Source of the DNA: Anadara kagoshimensis
Lineage: Eukaryota; Mollusca; Bivalvia; Arcoida; Arcidae
Assembly (NCBI GenBank): GCA_021292105.1
Contig: CM037874.1
Span: 41,353,309-41,417,308 of the forward strand
DNA: 64,000 nt
Direction of reading: 5' to 3'
Shown here: positions 61,449 through 64,000 of the stretch, piece after piece
Position numbering within the stretch: the first letter of the stretch is position 1
Layout of the letters: every line of letters starts with the position of its first letter
Position numbers and translations under genes: made by a program
The notes under the pieces: generated by a model
What the model was told of the DNA's origin: nothing
The model's database searches: none
Seen by the model: the letters and a program-made list of their open reading frames with translations, nothing else

Positions 61449-64000
61449 ATACACAGACTGAGATGGTAGCTGTCTCAATACCATCAAAGGATACTAAACC
61501 CATCATCGCCTGTAATATCTACCGGCCTAGTCCGATTAATCAGCCCACTAAACCCCCAATTTTAATTTTTGCATCCAAACGCAAGGCGCGATCTGATTGG
61601 TCAATGCAGATTAGTAATGTCTTCACGATGCGAAAGTGACAGAGAGCTAAAGAGAAATCAGAAAACCTTGTATTTCTACCGATATCGATGGATTTTAATT
61701 AAAAGTTAGACATGGATCGGTAGAATAATGTTTTAGGAAGAGTTTCATGTTGCCAGCAAGAGCGAGGTAAGGAAATACATGTACTGGAAGTTATCGACGC
61801 GTGTTTTCGTTTCTGTCGTTTTGCCAAAAATTTCAAGAATTCAATATTAGAAGCTGTCAGACCACAAACCTCCAACAAGTATAAAATTAAAACGGGTGGG
61901 GTTAGTAACCAATAACAACATAGTGACACGATCCAACATTTATCTACTATCTACAGAGAAAACACCATCTGGATAGGATGTGATAGCAATCTTCTGGATA
62001 TAAAAAGGCAATCTGCAATCTGACAGGATAGAGGGTCACCAATATTCAACAACAATCGGTCAAAATTTTATTGATGTTTTAGAGATATTGGATGCCAGCA
62101 AACGAAAGACCTTCCAACGCGTCAAAGTAACTTTTTAAATGTACCTGGCTGTATTTGTAACCAACTGCTCCTCGCTGGTATGTAAAATCACACCTTTATC
62201 ATGTCTTTGCGATCACGATGTCACCCAAACAACTGCACAAAGACGACATCCAGTTCGTAGACTAATAGATCTCTGGAAAGCAGGTATAGAAAAAGATCCA
62301 CAACAACAATACTGGAACACAGTAAGACAACGCAACACACCATCATCATTAAATTCACTTTGAAATGAATTAAAGTACATTTCCACATCAACAATAACCA
62401 AAAATATGCCATCAACATACACAACTACTAGACCTAACCAGCTTTGATTTAAAATTTTTACCAAGAAGCACACCAGAATAAAGAAGAGGGCTCACAAGAA
62501 AGCAAGTCACACAAATAGAAAACGTGACTATGATCGCTATTACAGACTTCAAATAAATTCTAGAGAAGAATACAGAGTGGCCTACAACAACTATGTTAAC
62601 AACATGATCTCTGGTAACAGCAACAAGAAATTTTACCCATTCATTACGAGTAACAAACTCAGGTATAGCTCCACTACGAGAGGAAGAAACTCGACACCAT
62701 CTGAGAAAGCAAAGATATTGAACCGCCAATTTCCATCCGTTTTCAACATAGAGACTAGACAATATGACACAAACGTAGCGTTAACCTCACAACACAACAC
62801 ATAGCAATTAAAGTCACAAGGGTACACTTCAGCTGCTTCAAGGGCTAAACTCTCACCAAACAAGTGAACCTGATAATATCCCTACCAGATTCCTGAATAC
62901 AATAGCAGCAGATATAGCTTCCATATTGACAACACTAATCCAGACATCAATTGACAAGGGAACAGTACCAAACGACTGGAGACTACCCTATACAACACCC
63001 CTATTAAAGAAAGGAGATTGAGCTAAAGCCCCCAACTATCGACCAGTGTCATTAACATTAGTATGATGCATGGTAATGGAACACTCGTATACACATACTA
63101 GTACTTAGAAGCTAATAACATCATAGCAGATCAACAACATGGGTTAAAAAAGAGGCGTTCATGCAAAATTCAACTCATCAACACCATCGATGATTTAGCC
63201 ATAGGGCTCATTGCAAGACAACAAACTGCCGCTCTCCTACAAAGCATTTGACAAAGTCCCCCATGAACTACTTGCAATGAAGCTGGAACACTATAGAATT
63301 AGAGGCAACATCCTGTAGTAGATTAAGAGCTTCCTTGCAGATAGAAAGCAACAAGTTGTAGTTGATGGTGTAAAGTCTAAGCCAGCTCCAGTTACATCAG
63401 GAGTTCCCCAAGACACAGTACTGGGGCCATTGCTATCCCTTGTTTATATAAATGACCTACAAACCAAAGTCAGACCAACAGTGCTCAAGGCTATTCGCAG
63501 ACGATTGCCTATTGTACCATCAACAACAATGAAGATGCCATCATTCTACAACAGGACCTGGACCAACTACAACAGTGGGAGCAAGACTGGATAATGAGCT
63601 TCAACCCAGACAAGTTTGAAGTGATCCGCATCACCAACAAGAGGAACATTATCAAAGCTGATTACAACATCCATGGCCACACACTCTAGCTTACAAACCA
63701 GGCTAAGTACTTGGGCGTCAACATGACAGTAAATTCTCCTGAGGACCGCATGTAACCATCACAACGAAGAAAGTCAATAACACCTTAAACTTTTTACATA
63801 GGAATATTTACAGATGCTCAAAACCCATCGAGGAGACCAGCTACAAGACTCTAATCCGCCAACAGCTGGAATATGCTTCATAAGTCTGGGTCCCCTCCAC
63901 TAAATTCACATAGAATAAAGAAAGTCTAATGCCAAGTAACACGTTTCAACATGGATGATTACAGGAAGAAGGGCAGTGTTTTATATATGCTATATAAACT
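61449..64000 (+). pseudogene. Decayed Jockey/CR1-like LINE, runs off the end
   Basis: A non-LTR retrotransposon relic in sense orientation. Endonuclease remnants: KPIIACNIYRPS (61490-61530), then IWIGCDSNLLDIK (about 61969-62007) and SNFLNV near 62130. A basic linker (RKRDYDRYYRLQINSREEYR, about 62516-62575) follows. Reverse-transcriptase pieces: AKAPNYRPVSLTLV, AFDKVPHELLA (63244-63276), [20 protein letters not shown] (63400-63455), catalytic LFADDCLLY (about 63486-63512, motif intact) and a YKTLIRQQLEYAS thumb/C-terminal block (about 63840-63880). Many stops and frameshifts separate them, so no functional protein is made. The 3' end is outside the window. Confidence 0.85.
61542..61910. repeat. 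Possible MITE inserted in the LINE
   Basis: Between the YRPS and IWIGCD endonuclease pieces about 400 bp do not fit the LINE. Its ends, cactaaacccccaattttaa and ttaaaacgggtggggttagt, are imperfect inverses. Confidence 0.45.

Noticed and set aside
62412-62863. Open frames on the - strand inside the LINE
   Set aside because: Antisense shadows of the retrotransposon coding strand.

Overview
The window is AT-rich animal nuclear DNA. It holds one recognisable, apparently intact protein gene, a Nemo-like kinase (NLK/nemo) orthologue on the + strand. Nine spliceable introns, several tRNA-derived SINE families, many small inverted-repeat transposons and long GA/CT microsatellites point to a lophotrochozoan. 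A bivalve mollusc is most likely: the 145-bp-repeat elements ending in a GGTGAGCTAAAA-type hairpin, and the SINE-like repeats with 'gtggaggaaaccagagtgc' wording, are the kind I associate with bivalve genomes. That attribution is inference.

Layout. 1-22.2 kb: gene-free upstream sequence packed with mobile-element debris: two long foldback hairpins, GA microsatellites, MITE concatemers, SINEs, and a 2.3-kb inverted-repeat element that encloses an exactly 145-bp-periodic array. 22.2-22.85 kb: presumed NLK promoter and leader, with two E-boxes and short upstream ATGs. 22,851-54,187: ten NLK coding exons (435 codons, every junction in phase) with introns of about 0.5 to 9.4 kb. The introns contain TIR elements, SINEs, a hAT/ZNF862-like zinc-finger pseudogene and a second, oppositely oriented 145-bp array. 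54.2 to about 56.8 kb: probable 3' UTR. 56.8-61.4 kb: intergenic with small MITEs and a SINE. 61.4-64.0 kb: a decayed Jockey/CR1-like LINE (endonuclease and reverse transcriptase remnants) that runs off the window end.

The encoded kinase is a proline-directed MAPK-like Ser/Thr kinase with the NLK-specific TQE activation-loop motif and a conserved C-terminal PPSP site. In animals NLK acts in Wnt/TCF, Notch and TGF-beta related signalling.

Most notable observations: (1) intron 3 has near-perfect U12-type (minor spliceosome) 5' splice site and branch-site signals, while the other eight introns look U2-type; (2) a candidate alternative terminal exon inside intron 9 would replace the conserved NLK tail; (3) two unlinked, oppositely oriented arrays with an exact 145-bp period carry a nuclear-receptor DR0-like motif (AGGTCAAGGTCA) in almost every monomer; (4) several well-delimited TIR elements have readable target-site duplications. 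All claims come from reading the sequence; no database search was run.
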